Assembly (NCBI RefSeq): GCF_004340875.1
Contig: NZ_SLXQ01000001.1
Location: 682,001-746,000, forward strand
Direction of reading: 5' to 3'
Source of the DNA: Tamaricihabitans halophyticus
GTDB taxonomy: Bacteria; Actinomycetota; Actinomycetes; Mycobacteriales; Pseudonocardiaceae
DNA length: 64,000 bases
Under the pieces are notes generated by a model. The model made no database searches, had not been told where the DNA came from, and saw nothing but the letters and a program-made list of their open reading frames with translations. Positions 30,431 to 39,441 of this stretch are shown piece after piece. The number at the start of each line of letters is the position of its first letter. The first letter of the stretch is position 1. A program made the position numbers and the translations under genes.

Positions 30431-31213
30431 TCATCGCCCGCCGTTGCTGGCTCGCACGCCGTTCAGCAGTTCGCCGATGCGGTGCCGCAGGGTCGGCGCG
30501 TCCGCGGGAGCGATAGTGAGCCATTCCTCGCCGCCGGCACCGCCGCTGGACTGGGTCAGGTAGCGCCCGGACTCGGTGTCGAACCAGCCGAGCACCCTGG
30601 ACCGGTTCCGCCCACCCAGCCGGCCACGGGCATTCGCCGCGATCTGCCCGCCGCGCAGCCGTGGTTGGGCGAACAACCTGGCCAGCGCGGTACGCGTGTC
30701 CTCATCGCTCTGCCGTCCCGAGTTGACCGGCCGGAAACCCTGTTGCTGAGCGGCCGTGAGCTCCCGAGTCGGCAACGTGATCGACTGTTCGGCACCGCGA
30801 CCGGCCGCGGGTAGCTCGTCAACCACCGCCGAGGCGAGCGCGCTCGGCGGCAACGGAGCCAGCCAGGTGCCCCGTTCGTCCTGCCTGGCGAGCACGGCGC
30901 GCTCGGCGGTGCCCGCGGCGAGCACCTTCCGCACACCTTGCGCCGCACCCTCGGGCAGGAACACCGCGTCGACGCTGAGCTCGGCCGTGGCCAGCAGCAT
31001 CAGCCAGTCTTCCACCTCGGGTACGACTCGCCCGGTGTCGTCCAGCACGCGGCGATCCCGCAGTCCTGCCATCACCTGCCGGCGAAGCGCGGCACGCTCG
31101 CCGACCGTGCTCCCGTGCGAATACTGTTCGAACGGGTAAGGCAGTTCGGTGGTGCCCAGTGACTCCCAGAGAAAGTCGAGTTCAAGCGGCCCGAAACCAA
31201 CCCCGGCGGGCAC
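30431..31213 (-). CDS. EspG-family ESX secretion-associated protein (copy 2)
   Basis: A 260-aa paralogue of the adjacent espG-like gene. It shows FGPLELDFLWESLG at the N-terminus, VEDWLMLLATAELSVDAV in the centre and RGGQIAANAR plus RSRVLGWFDTESGRYL at the C-terminus. The start is a GTG at 31213; its GGAGAG site overlaps the stop of the PPE-like gene, indicating coupling. Two different EspG copies next to one PPE-like protein suggest either a heterodimeric chaperone or specialisation for different PE-PPE clients. Function is inferred from family and context. Confidence 0.88.
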   Translation of the reverse strand: MPAGVGFGPLELDFLWESLGTTELPYPFEQYSHGSTVGERAALRRQVMAGLRDRRVLDDTGRVVPEVEDWLMLLATAELSVDAVFLPEGAAQGVRKVLAAGTAERAVLARQDERGTWLAPLPPSALASAVVDELPAAGRGAEQSITLPTRELTAAQQQGFRPVNSGRQSDEDTRTALARLFAQPRLRGGQIAANARGRLGGRNRSRVLGWFDTESGRYLTQSSGGAGGEEWLTIAPADAPTLRHRIGELLNGVRASNGGR

Positions 31214-31216
31214 GGA

Positions 31217-32638
31217 TCACTCTCCAATAACCGGGGGCGCGGCCGAACTGTCCGCGCCGAAGGTCTCCTCGGGGTCCGGCTCGATCAGGTAGGAGGCGCG
31301 CTCGTAGTCCTCGTCCTCCTGCGCCTGGCCGCGCGCGCCACCCATCGGCGCGCCACCCATCCCTGGCCGGCCCTGACCGGAACGATTCGCGTCGCCACCG
31401 GCGCCGCCAGCCATGCCTGGCGCCATCCCGCCTGGGTAGCCACCCGCGCCACCACCGGTCGAGCCGGTCGTACCGCCGGGCGCGGGAGTGCCGGCAGCCG
31501 CCTGGCCACCCGAAGCCTGCGCCGCCCCGGACACCCCACGTGCGCTGCTCGTCGTCGCGCCTTCCCGCCGCGGAGTGGAACCGGCCCGTGCCGCCGCACC
31601 GCCCGAGTTGAACCCACCGAAAGCGCCACCGAAACCGGCGGAGCCGAGGTTGCCGGAAGCCGGCGCGGGCGCGGCAGGAGCCGCGGGAGCGGCCGGGGCG
31701 CCAGCTGGGGCAGCCGGTGCACCGGCGCCAGCCGTACCGGTGCCGCCACCTGGCCCCATCGGCATCCCGGTGATCTGCTCCTCACCACGCGCGTCGTAGT
31801 CACCGGCGAACGATCCGGTACCCGCCATCGGGCCGGCGCCGAAGCCGGTCTGGCCCGGCCCAGTGCCAGGGCCGTCGCTGAGCACTTCGCCACCGCGTCC
31901 GGTGCCGCCGCCCCGGTATGCCTCCGGGTCGAAGGTCGGCGTGCTCTGATCCACATCGGACATCGCCTGGGTGTAGGCGTTCATGTACTTGACCTGCTCG
32001 GCCTTGACCGAGTCGGCCGCGTCCTTCTGCGCCTTCATATCGGTGGCCAGCGCGGCCGGGCCGCCGGCGAGCATCGCGGTCATCGACTGGCCGGGGTCGA
32101 AATCCTTCGGCTGCGGCATGGCCTTGACGTTTGCCGCCGCGACCGACTGCTGGGCGAGCCGGTTGCCCATCATTTGCGCGGCCTGCCCTGCCCGGCCACT
32201 GGACGCGGCGATCGTGGCCAGCGTGCCCTGCGCCGCGGCCGCGGCCTCACCCTGCCACGCCGTGTTCAGGTTGGCGATCGCGCTGTGCAGCTCGTTCGCC
32301 ACGGTGGCGAGCGTGTTGCCGTGTTCGGTCCAGGTCTGTCCGATCTGGTCCGCGGTCGCCGGGTCGTTGCGCTGCGTGGCGCCGAGGTAGAGCTGTTCGC
32401 TGGACTGCGACTCCCAGTTGGGCGGGTCGGCGATTGCCCGGTCCTCGCCCATCATCACGTCTTCGCTGAGGTCCTCAGCCTGGTTATCGGCGTGCATACC
32501 CTGCAACGCGTTCGATACGGCTGGATTGTCGCCTAGCCCGAACGGCAGCGCGGCGGCCGAGGCGTCCGCGCTGTCCCCAGCGTAAGCGCTGGTGCCATAA
32601 GGGCCGGCCGACTGCGAACCGGAATCCTGCGGTGCCAT
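31217..32638 (-). CDS. PPE-like ESX secretion substrate with Gly/Ala-rich C-terminus
   Basis: A 473-aa protein. The N-terminal half is helical with a WxG turn (TAWQGEAAAAAQ), as in PPE/WXG100 proteins. The middle and C-terminus are rich in Gly, Ala and Pro. The end carries an acidic motif around EPDPEETFGAD and PPVIGE that recurs in related actinobacterial proteins. It is probably secreted with the small PE/WXG-like protein encoded two genes upstream, after EspG binding. The ATG at 32638 (one codon after a GTG) follows a GGGGGAG site. No ESX core genes (eccB, eccC, eccD, mycP) are in the window. Confidence 0.82.
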   Translation of the reverse strand: MAPQDSGSQSAGPYGTSAYAGDSADASAAALPFGLGDNPAVSNALQGMHADNQAEDLSEDVMMGEDRAIADPPNWESQSSEQLYLGATQRNDPATADQIGQTWTEHGNTLATVANELHSAIANLNTAWQGEAAAAAQGTLATIAASSGRAGQAAQMMGNRLAQQSVAAANVKAMPQPKDFDPGQSMTAMLAGGPAALATDMKAQKDAADSVKAEQVKYMNAYTQAMSDVDQSTPTFDPEAYRGGGTGRGGEVLSDGPGTGPGQTGFGAGPMAGTGSFAGDYDARGEEQITGMPMGPGGGTGTAGAGAPAAPAGAPAAPAAPAAPAPASGNLGSAGFGGAFGGFNSGGAAARAGSTPRREGATTSSARGVSGAAQASGGQAAAGTPAPGGTTGSTGGGAGGYPGGMAPGMAGGAGGDANRSGQGRPGMGGAPMGGARGQAQEDEDYERASYLIEPDPEETFGADSSAAPPVIGE

Positions 32639-32646
32639 CACTCCCC

Positions 32647-33213
32647 CTATTCGGAAATCTTCTCGGTGGCCTTCGTGGCCGCTTGTTCTGCCAGATCACA
32701 CTCGTTGAGCTTGCCCTCGCCCGCGCTCAGCACGCTTACCGAAGCACGCAGCATGGAACTCTCGCTCAGGTCCACGGCGGCCGCGCAGCTGGTGACATCG
32801 CCGTACTCGATCAGTAGTGCCGTTCGCCCATTGATTCGCGTATCGGACGAGCGGTCCCGCTCGCCGATGGTCAACTCACTGACGTTGTTCTTGTCGTTGA
32901 AGCTCAGATCGAAGGAAACGGCCTTACCTGACCACTCGCAGGCCTGTTCGCCGAAGATCTGGGTCGGTTCGCCGCGCGGGTCCACCGAAAGTCCCCGCGC
33001 CTCCTGCTCGGTGAGCAGTTCGCAGAGTTGTTTGTTGGTGAAGCTGGGCGGCCCATCCTGCTCCCGCCCGTCCCGCTCCTGGGGAGCCGATTCGGCCGCC
33101 GAATCCTGCGCCGCGCTCGCGGAGCCCCGGGTGTCGTCGGTACCGCAGCCAGCAAGCACCGTGGCACCGGCCACGGCCACCAACGCGGCCCCAGAACGCA
33201 CCCGGAGAGTCAT
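32647..33213 (-). CDS. DUF3558 family lipoprotein
   Basis: A 188-aa exported lipoprotein with signal peptide and lipobox (VLAGC, Cys23). It is followed by an acidic linker and a DUF3558 domain containing LCELLTEQEARGLSVDPRG and a Cys pair that could form a disulfide. DUF3558 proteins often lie near ESX genes in Pseudonocardiales, but their role is not known. It overlaps the upstream small gene by four bases and precedes the PPE-like gene by eight, so all are one transcription unit. Confidence 0.85.
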   Translation of the reverse strand: MTLRVRSGAALVAVAGATVLAGCGTDDTRGSASAAQDSAAESAPQERDGREQDGPPSFTNKQLCELLTEQEARGLSVDPRGEPTQIFGEQACEWSGKAVSFDLSFNDKNNVSELTIGERDRSSDTRINGRTALLIEYGDVTSCAAAVDLSESSMLRASVSVLSAGEGKLNECDLAEQAATKATEKISE

Positions 33214-33590
33214 GCCAACCCGCCGAACTGGCGCGCCCCGTCCTGCTCGTTGCTCTGGTAGTTCTGCATCGCGGTGACCAGGCCCTCTTCGGCCTTCTGG
33301 TACTGGCCGTACAGCTTGCGCAGCGCATCGGTGTAGGAACCGGCGCCATCGGCCCTGGTGGCCATCTTGGTCGCCATCGCGTTGCCGACCTGGTTGGCAC
33401 CAAGCTGCGGCTGCTCGTTCAGCCGGCTGGCCTTGGTCAGCAGCTCGTTGACGGTGTCCTTACCGCTGCGGATCTTCGCCAGCGCGGTCTGTGCCTCGTC
33501 GGGGTTGATCGAGACCTGACCACCGGCCGCGGCGTTCGCGAAACCGACCGCGCCAGGGGTCCCGGCACCCCCCGTACCAGCCTCGTACAT
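33210..33590 (-). CDS. Small PE/WXG100-like secreted partner protein
   Basis: A 126-aa protein, first of the cassette. After a Gly-rich start, two long helices are predicted (about residues 30-58 and 70-112). Two YxxxE signals typical of type VII substrates occur near the C-terminus (YQKAE at 97-101 and YQSNE at 111-115). I infer that it pairs with the PPE-like protein for export. The start ATG at 33590 has GGAAGG upstream; the longer frame to 33695 lacks homology. The classical WxG motif is absent. Confidence 0.72.
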   Translation of the reverse strand: MYEAGTGGAGTPGAVGFANAAAGGQVSINPDEAQTALAKIRSGKDTVNELLTKASRLNEQPQLGANQVGNAMATKMATRADGAGSYTDALRKLYGQYQKAEEGLVTAMQNYQSNEQDGARQFGGLA

Positions 33591-33730
33591 CTGCCTTCCG
33601 CCTCTCCCCTGAATTGCCCCAGGAGCCAATGTGGGATCACTGCTCTTCGCTAAGGCTAACGCAGTTTCAACACGGGTATGACGTGTTCCGGGCAAATTCA
33701 GTTCCGCTGACTAGCACCTCAAGGCAAGTG
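33591..33730 (-). promoter_or_regulatory. Probable promoter region of the ESX accessory cassette
   Basis: This gap of 140 bp is more AT-rich than its surroundings and separates the first cassette gene from hpt. It should contain the promoter, but I cannot point to a clear -10/-35 pair or operator. Confidence 0.4.
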
Positions 33731-34285
33731 TCACGAAGAGTAAACAGTCGGCTGGAGCGTACCGATGTAAGGAAGGTCACGATATCGCTCTGCGTAGTCG
33801 AGGCCGTAGCCCACGACGAATTCATCCGGGATGTCGAAGCCGACATAGCGGACCGGCACATCGATCTTCGATGCTTCCGGCTTGCGCAGCAGGGTGCACA
33901 CCTCGAGCGAGGCCGGCTGACGGCCGGCGAGATTGCGCAGCAGCCAGGACAGCGTCAGCCCCGAGTCGATGATGTCTTCCAGGATCAGCACATCGCGGCC
34001 GGCGATATCCCGATCCAGGTCCTTCAGGATGCGCACCACACCCGAGGACGAGGTGGACGATCCATACGAGGTCACCGCCATGAACTCCAGCTGGGCGGGC
34101 ATCGGCAACGCGCGGGCGAAGTCCGTCATGAACATCACCGCGCCCTTGAGCACGCCGACCAGCACCAGATCGCCGGCGGATGCCTTGGTTTGGTAGTCCT
34201 CGCCCACTTGTTTGGCGAGTTCGGCGACCTTGTCGCTGATTTGCTGCTCGGTAAGGAGCACGGAGGCGATATCGCCTTCGTACAC
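33731..34285 (-). CDS. hpt: Hypoxanthine-guanine phosphoribosyltransferase
   Basis: A 184-aa purine salvage enzyme that transfers phosphoribose from PRPP to hypoxanthine or guanine. The PRPP motif [18 protein letters not shown] and the flexible loop with [12 protein letters not shown] are clear, and the C-terminus has [21 protein letters not shown]. The GTG at 34285, with AGGGGA upstream, gives the standard length; the longer open frame to 34417 is not supported. It follows tilS, as in many Gram-positive genomes. Confidence 0.97.
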   Translation of the reverse strand: MYEGDIASVLLTEQQISDKVAELAKQVGEDYQTKASAGDLVLVGVLKGAVMFMTDFARALPMPAQLEFMAVTSYGSSTSSSGVVRILKDLDRDIAGRDVLILEDIIDSGLTLSWLLRNLAGRQPASLEVCTLLRKPEASKIDVPVRYVGFDIPDEFVVGYGLDYAERYRDLPYIGTLQPTVYSS

Positions 34286-34341
34286 GGCAGTGTCCCCTCT
34301 GTTAACGCCGGTCAACGACCGCGGATCGGGTACCGCGCTCG

Positions 34342-35322
34342 TTAAGTTCCGGTGACTTCGTGGTGTACGAGCAGCCTCCCATGCGCGCGCCTGGCCACCA
34401 AGCTCCCGGGTAGCCATACGCCGCCCTGCCCGCGCCAGTGCGTGATCAACGCCTCCACCGCGCGCAGTTGTGGATCACTGAGCTCCCGCACGCCAGCCTC
34501 GGTCAACCAGCCGCGCAGCACCCGCCGCCGCACGGCCGAGGGGTGCGCGGCGAGCGCATCGACAGCGAGCCCACCGTCCGCGCCGGTCAGCTCCGGACGC
34601 AGGGCTTCGGCCAGCTCATCCAGCGCGCTCAGGTCGTCGCGGAGTTGCGTCGCGGTACGGGCGAGCGCGGCGGCCACCCCGCCCTGCAACACCTGCTCAA
34701 GCAGCGGCAGTACCTCGTGCCGCAGCCGCACCCTGGTGTAGCGCGGATCGGCGTTATGTGGGTCCTGCCACGGTTCGAGGTCGAGCGCGGCGCAGGCGCA
34801 TTCGGTGGTCTCGCGGGGCAGCTCGAGTAGCGGCCGGCCCCACGGCGGGTCCAGCTCGCGCATCCCGGCGAGCGAGCGCGGGCCGGAGCCCCTGCCCAGC
34901 CCAAGCAGTACCGTTTCGGCCTGGTCATCGCGGGTGTGCCCGAGCAGCACCAGCGCATCGGGCGCCGGATTGGCCGCCCGCAGCGCCCCGTAGCGGGCCC
35001 GCCGCGCCGCCGCTTCGGGCCCACCGCTGCCGTGGACATCGACCGGGATCACGCGCACCTCGGCCAGCCCGAGGCCGCTCAGCTGGGCGGCGGCGCGGTT
35101 CGCTACGGCCGCCGATTCGGCCTGTAGCTGGTGGTCCACGATCAGCCCGTGCACCCGCAACCCCGCGCGCGGGCCAACGAACGCGCAGGCGGCGGCGAGC
35201 GCGAGGGAATCGGCGCCGCCGGAGACCGCGACCGCGAGCTCGGTTGCCGGGTAGGCCGTGCGCCGCAGGAAATCGCGCACCGCCGCACGCACCGCCGCGA
35301 CGGCTGGATCGGGGCCGGCCAT
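34342..35322 (-). CDS. tilS: tRNA(Ile)-lysidine synthetase
   Basis: A 326-aa enzyme that modifies C34 of the minor tRNA-Ile (CAU) to lysidine, so that it reads AUA. The ATP pyrophosphatase loop [20 protein letters not shown] and [17 protein letters not shown] are canonical. Homology begins near the ATG at 35322 ([11 protein letters not shown]). The C-terminal domain is short. It lies between hpt and the zincin gene in the same order as in mycobacteria. Confidence 0.96.
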   Translation of the reverse strand: MAGPDPAVAAVRAAVRDFLRRTAYPATELAVAVSGGADSLALAAACAFVGPRAGLRVHGLIVDHQLQAESAAVANRAAAQLSGLGLAEVRVIPVDVHGSGGPEAAARRARYGALRAANPAPDALVLLGHTRDDQAETVLLGLGRGSGPRSLAGMRELDPPWGRPLLELPRETTECACAALDLEPWQDPHNADPRYTRVRLRHEVLPLLEQVLQGGVAAALARTATQLRDDLSALDELAEALRPELTGADGGLAVDALAAHPSAVRRRVLRGWLTEAGVRELSDPQLRAVEALITHWRGQGGVWLPGSLVARRAHGRLLVHHEVTGT

Positions 35323-35344
35323 CAGCGAAGCATCCCTGCCGTCG

Positions 35345-36433
35345 TCACGGTCGGACGCGACGCAGCCAGGCATCCGGGTCGGTGATCTCGGCACGGGTAG
35401 GCAGCGATTCCGGCGACTCCCACACCAGGTTGAACCCGGACATGCCAACCGCGTCCACGATGTGCTTGGTGTAGGCCGAGCCCTGCGCGTACTGCCGGAC
35501 CTTCGCGTCCACCCCGAGCAGCACCCGCAACGCGCGATCGAGCACGCCGCCACCGCGCCGGCGTTCGGTGAACTTGCGGCGGATCGCGGCCACACTGGGC
35601 ACCACCTGCGGACCGACTGCGTCCATCACGTGGTCGGCATGCCCTTCGAGCAGCGTGGACAGCGCGATCAGCCGGTCGAGTACCGCCCGCTGTTCGGGCG
35701 AGGTGAGCAGTTCGGCGATACCGATCGGGTCCGCGCCGGCCCGCGTCTGGCGAGACTGACGCGCCTGCTTGAGCAGCTCGGGCAACCTGCCGAGCCGCGA
35801 ATCATCCGCATCGCCGAACCCGGTGAGTAGCTTGCCGACCTGCTCGGCGAAGTAGTCCCGCAACCAGGGGACGGCGGTGAACTGCAACCGGTGGGTGCAC
35901 TCGTGCAGGCAGACCCACATCCGGAAATCCGCGGCCGGCACATCCAGCGCCTGCTGCACGCTCAGCACGTTCGGCGCCACCAGCAGCAGCCTGCCCTCGG
36001 CGGCACTCGGGCCGAACGGGTCGTACTGGCCGAGCACGCGGGAGCCGAGGAAGGCGAGCAGCATGCCGGTCTGCACCCCGGCGCTACCGGCGAACAGCGC
36101 GCTCAGCCGGTTGTCGACGCGGCGCGGCACCGCGTCATCGGTGAGCGCGGAAAGCCCTTCGGTGGCGGCCTGGATCCACCCCTGCCGGTCCACGACCTCC
36201 GCGTCGCGCAGCGGCAGCCCGTGCCCGAGGCCGGTGAGCTCGCGTACGTGCAGTTCGGCCGTGCCGTTGACCTCGTGCAGGGCGCGCACGGTCTGCTCGG
36301 CCCGCGCGCGCGGCACAGGTGGTCCGCCGCGTACCAGTTTCCTGCCGGTCGCGGCGGCGACCGACCAGTCGATCGCGCCCGGTCCGCCGGCGGCCGTCCG
36401 GTTGACCCGCAGGCCGTTTCGTGCCCGTTCCAC
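35345..36433 (-). CDS. Zincin-like metalloprotease, DUF2342 (Rv3626c-like)
   Basis: A 362-aa protein with the zinc site HECTH (HExxH) in MWVCLHECTHRLQF and a downstream Glu in LLEGHADHVMD that could be the third ligand. The family is often annotated as associated with coenzyme F420 synthesis, which is a phylogenetic rather than biochemical link. The start is GTG 36433. It has the same position between tilS and dacB as Rv3626c. Substrate and role are unknown. Confidence 0.92.
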   Translation of the reverse strand: MERARNGLRVNRTAAGGPGAIDWSVAAATGRKLVRGGPPVPRARAEQTVRALHEVNGTAELHVRELTGLGHGLPLRDAEVVDRQGWIQAATEGLSALTDDAVPRRVDNRLSALFAGSAGVQTGMLLAFLGSRVLGQYDPFGPSAAEGRLLLVAPNVLSVQQALDVPAADFRMWVCLHECTHRLQFTAVPWLRDYFAEQVGKLLTGFGDADDSRLGRLPELLKQARQSRQTRAGADPIGIAELLTSPEQRAVLDRLIALSTLLEGHADHVMDAVGPQVVPSVAAIRRKFTERRRGGGVLDRALRVLLGVDAKVRQYAQGSAYTKHIVDAVGMSGFNLVWESPESLPTRAEITDPDAWLRRVRP

Positions 36434-36480
36434 GGTCTCGACGCTACCCGAGAAGCACCACCGGCGGCGCCGTTGCCGGC

Positions 36481-38652
36481 TCAGCGACAGCCGCAGGCGC
36501 GCAGGCTGGCCGCGACGTCGTCGAGCGCCGCGCGCCCCGCCTCCTGTTCCGCGTCGGCGGACATCAGCGCGAACACCAGCACCTGGTTGTCGGAATCGAG
36601 GACCGTCCCGGCGAGCGTGTTCACCCCGGAGAGCGTGCCGGTCTTTGCCCTTACCCAGCCGCGACCGGCTTCGCTCGAGTTCTCGTGATACCGGTCGGCG
36701 AGGGTGCCGGTGCCGCCGGCGACCGGTACGCCACCGAGCAGGGGACGCAGCTTGGCGGTCCGCTCCGCCCGCGGGTCGCCTTCCCCGCCGAGCGGTGCGG
36801 CCGCGGCCGCCAGCACTTCGGCAAGCAGCTTTGGCGTTATCCGGTTCTGAGTGGACAGTCCACTGCCGTCCGAGAGTTCAATGCCGGAGACATCAAACCC
36901 GTTCTGCCGCAACACATCCAGCGTGGCCTTGGCGCCGCCGGCGAAGGTCGGCTGCTCACCGGCCGCCAGCGCTACCTCGCGTGCGAGGGTTTCGCCGAGC
37001 ATATTGTCCGAGGCGGAAAGCAGGGTGTCGACCAGCTCGGAGACTGGCGGTGAGGCCACCTCGCCAAGCACTTCGGCATCCTGCGGCGCCGATCCGGCGG
37101 CACCGCCGTCGAACTGGGCGCCGAGCCGGTCGGCGAGCTCGGTGGCCAGGGTCTGCCCCGGTTCGGTCGTCCGCTGGCTGGTCGCGGCGGTTGGGTCGGC
37201 CCTGCCGCCGTCCAGCATCGCGGGCGCGACCGGCGCGATATAGCCGTCGCGCACGTCACCCGGCGCCCAACCCTTGGCCAGCCGATCGTCGGCGTACCTG
37301 CTCTCGTCAAGCACGATCCGGTCAATCTGGCCGTTGGAATTCGCCTGCAGCTGCTCGACCAGCTCGTCCAGATGCGCGGCACCCGGGTACACCGACTCCT
37401 CGCCGACAGGTAGCGAGGACAGCGTGGGGTCACCACCGCCGATGAGCACCGCGGTGCCCGGTTCGGAACCGGCGACGACCTTGGTGCTCAGCTGCTTGCC
37501 GGGATCCATGCTGAACAGTACCGCGGCCGCGGTGAGCAGTTTCGTCGCGGATGCCGGGACGGCCGCCTTGTTCGCGTCCTTCTCCCAGAGCACGGTGCCG
37601 TCTCGCGGGTCGAGCACGGTGCCGGAGAAGGTCCCGAGATCGGACGCGGAGGCTGGCCCGGACAGCTGCGCGCGTACGCCGGCTGGGCTCGGCCCGGGAT
37701 TGTCGGTGGTGGCCGCCCGCAGGGCCGGGTCCAGCCGGATCGGCTCTGGCGGGTCCGCGCTGGGCAGTGGGTCCGCCCATGGCAGGCCAAGCCGGCTGGC
37801 GACCTGCGGCACCCCGGCGGCCACGCCCAGGACAAGCACCGCGACCAGGGCGAGTACCAGCGGTAATCTGCGGCGCCGGCGGCGGCCGGACTTTCCGGTC
37901 TTCGCGGAGTCGTCCGGGCCATCGGGATCGTCTGGCTCATCGGTTTCGGCCTGCCCGGCAGGCGCGCCACGTGGTTCGATCCGCACCGGCATCGCGTAGG
38001 TCGCCGGTGGGACCTCGGGCGGATCGTCGACCGGATGATCCGGTTCCGCCTCGGTGTCGTGCCCATCCGCCGGCTCTTCGGCTCCGGTTTGCTCCCCGTG
38101 GCTGGTCGGCTCATCCGGGGAGCTTGCCCCATCCCAGGGAGTCGCTGCCCAGGCAGTCACGGCGAAGGCGTCCGTATCGCCTGGTTCCTGGCCGGGGCCT
38201 GGGTAGTCCCGCTGGTTGGCGCCTACCGCGGGGAACGTGGTGGTCGGCTGCTCGTCCTGGCGTGGCTGGGGCCGTCGTGGCGGAGGTGGCGGCGGGCCCT
38301 GCTGACCTGGGCCGGATCGGGGCGGGCCGGGGCGCGGCCGCTGCGGTGGTTGCTGCTGCGGCGGTCGGCCCGGTGGAAACGGGCCGGGTTGGCCGGGACC
38401 GGGCTGGAACGGCCGTTGCGGCGGAGGCGGCGGAGGTGCCGCCTGGGTTGGCGCTTCGTCATCCTCGGTTGGCCAGAGTTGTTCCGTTCCGCCATCCGGA
38501 GTAGCCGCCCAGGTATCCGGGACCGTACCGGCCGCACCCTGTGAGGCATCTGACTCCGAAGGCCAGCGCGGCGACTCGCCGTCGCCCGACCCCGCATCCG
38601 CAGGTCGGTCGGCGTCCGGGGGCTGTCCAGCCAAGCCATTCTCCTCTGCCAT
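36481..38652 (-). CDS. dacB: D-alanyl-D-alanine carboxypeptidase/endopeptidase, S13 family (PBP4 type)
   Basis: A 723-aa membrane-anchored peptidoglycan hydrolase. About 240 residues of Pro/Gln-rich, acidic cytosolic sequence precede an Arg-rich stop and one transmembrane segment (LPLVLALVAVLVLGVAAGV). The extracytoplasmic penicillin-binding domain has SATK (SxxK nucleophile), SDN and KTG (RAKTGTLSGV). Such enzymes trim cell-wall pentapeptides or cross-links. The long cytosolic leader is unusual for the S13 family, whose members normally have just a signal peptide, and could be a protein-interaction platform. It is divergent from ppa. Confidence 0.95.
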   Translation of the reverse strand: MAEENGLAGQPPDADRPADAGSGDGESPRWPSESDASQGAAGTVPDTWAATPDGGTEQLWPTEDDEAPTQAAPPPPPPQRPFQPGPGQPGPFPPGRPPQQQPPQRPRPGPPRSGPGQQGPPPPPPRRPQPRQDEQPTTTFPAVGANQRDYPGPGQEPGDTDAFAVTAWAATPWDGASSPDEPTSHGEQTGAEEPADGHDTEAEPDHPVDDPPEVPPATYAMPVRIEPRGAPAGQAETDEPDDPDGPDDSAKTGKSGRRRRRRLPLVLALVAVLVLGVAAGVPQVASRLGLPWADPLPSADPPEPIRLDPALRAATTDNPGPSPAGVRAQLSGPASASDLGTFSGTVLDPRDGTVLWEKDANKAAVPASATKLLTAAAVLFSMDPGKQLSTKVVAGSEPGTAVLIGGGDPTLSSLPVGEESVYPGAAHLDELVEQLQANSNGQIDRIVLDESRYADDRLAKGWAPGDVRDGYIAPVAPAMLDGGRADPTAATSQRTTEPGQTLATELADRLGAQFDGGAAGSAPQDAEVLGEVASPPVSELVDTLLSASDNMLGETLAREVALAAGEQPTFAGGAKATLDVLRQNGFDVSGIELSDGSGLSTQNRITPKLLAEVLAAAAAPLGGEGDPRAERTAKLRPLLGGVPVAGGTGTLADRYHENSSEAGRGWVRAKTGTLSGVNTLAGTVLDSDNQVLVFALMSADAEQEAGRAALDDVAASLRACGCR

Positions 38653-38839
38653 GCGTGAGCACGGTCATGTTCGCTGCTAGGACGTGCCGCTTTCGGCGCG
38701 CCGTAGTCCACACTAATGATGTAGGCGATGATGCAACGACGGTGTGCGCAAGCGCGCGTCGGCATGCTGGCCGGCCAGGAAACTCCGGCGGCTCATCAAA
38801 TACACCACAAGCTGAGGCACCAACACGAGCGAGGACGGC

Positions 38840-39361
38840 GTGGAGTTCGACGTCACGATCGAAATCCCCAAAGGGGAACGCAACAAGTACGAAGTGGACC
38901 ACAAGACGGGGCGGATCAAGCTGGACCGCACCCTGTTCACCGCCACGCAGTACCCGGCCGACTACGGGTTCATCGATGACACCCTCGGCCAGGACGGCGA
39001 CCCGCTGGACGTGCTGGTGCTTGTCCAGGAGCCGACTTTTCCCGGCTGCCTGATCCGTGCCCGCGCGATCGGTATGTTCCGGATGACCGATGAGAAGGGC
39101 CCGGACGACAAGGTGATCGCGGTGCCCGCGGATGACCCTCGCCAGGAGCACCTGCGGGATATCCATCACCTGAACGAGTTCCACAAGCTGGAGATCGAGC
39201 ACTTCTTCCAGGTGTACAAGGACCTGGAGCCGGCGAAGAGCGTGGAAGGCTCGAACTGGGAAGGCCGGATGGAGGCCGAGGCCGAGATCAGGCGCTCGCT
39301 CGCGCGGCACCAGGAACAGCTGGCCAAGGAAGCGGCCGAAGCCGGCGACCTCGGCCACTGA
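38840..39361 (+). CDS. ppa: Inorganic pyrophosphatase
   Basis: A 173-aa family I pyrophosphatase that hydrolyses PPi and drives biosynthetic reactions. The signature with metal-binding Asp residues is [10 protein letters not shown], preceded by [22 protein letters not shown] starts the fold. The GTG at 38840 follows AGGA. It is divergent from dacB and ends the block of mycobacteria-like synteny. A strong terminator separates it from the convergent glyA. Confidence 0.97.
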   Translation: MEFDVTIEIPKGERNKYEVDHKTGRIKLDRTLFTATQYPADYGFIDDTLGQDGDPLDVLVLVQEPTFPGCLIRARAIGMFRMTDEKGPDDKVIAVPADDPRQEHLRDIHHLNEFHKLEIEHFFQVYKDLEPAKSVEGSNWEGRMEAEAEIRRSLARHQEQLAKEAAEAGDLGH

Positions 39362-39369
39362 GCCAACGT

Positions 39370-39413
39370 GGTTTGGGGGGCGCCACACACCACCACGTGG
39401 CGCCCCCCAAACC
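39370..39413. terminator. Bidirectional terminator between ppa and glyA
   Basis: A perfect 17-bp stem (39370-39386 pairing with 39397-39413) with a 10-nt loop lies between the convergent stop codons. Runs of six G and C make it very stable. Confidence 0.9.
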
Positions 39414-39441
39414 GCAAGATCCTTAAAGAATGTGATTACGG
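39411..39441 (-). repeat. Dispersed short hairpin repeat, copy next to glyA stop
   Basis: On the minus strand this reads with core TTTAAGGATCTTGCGGT and a left arm CCGTAA that nearly pairs with TTGCGG. It overlaps the end of glyA and touches the terminator stem. It is related to copies at 9916-9940, 55418-55443 and 56896-56921. Confidence 0.6.
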
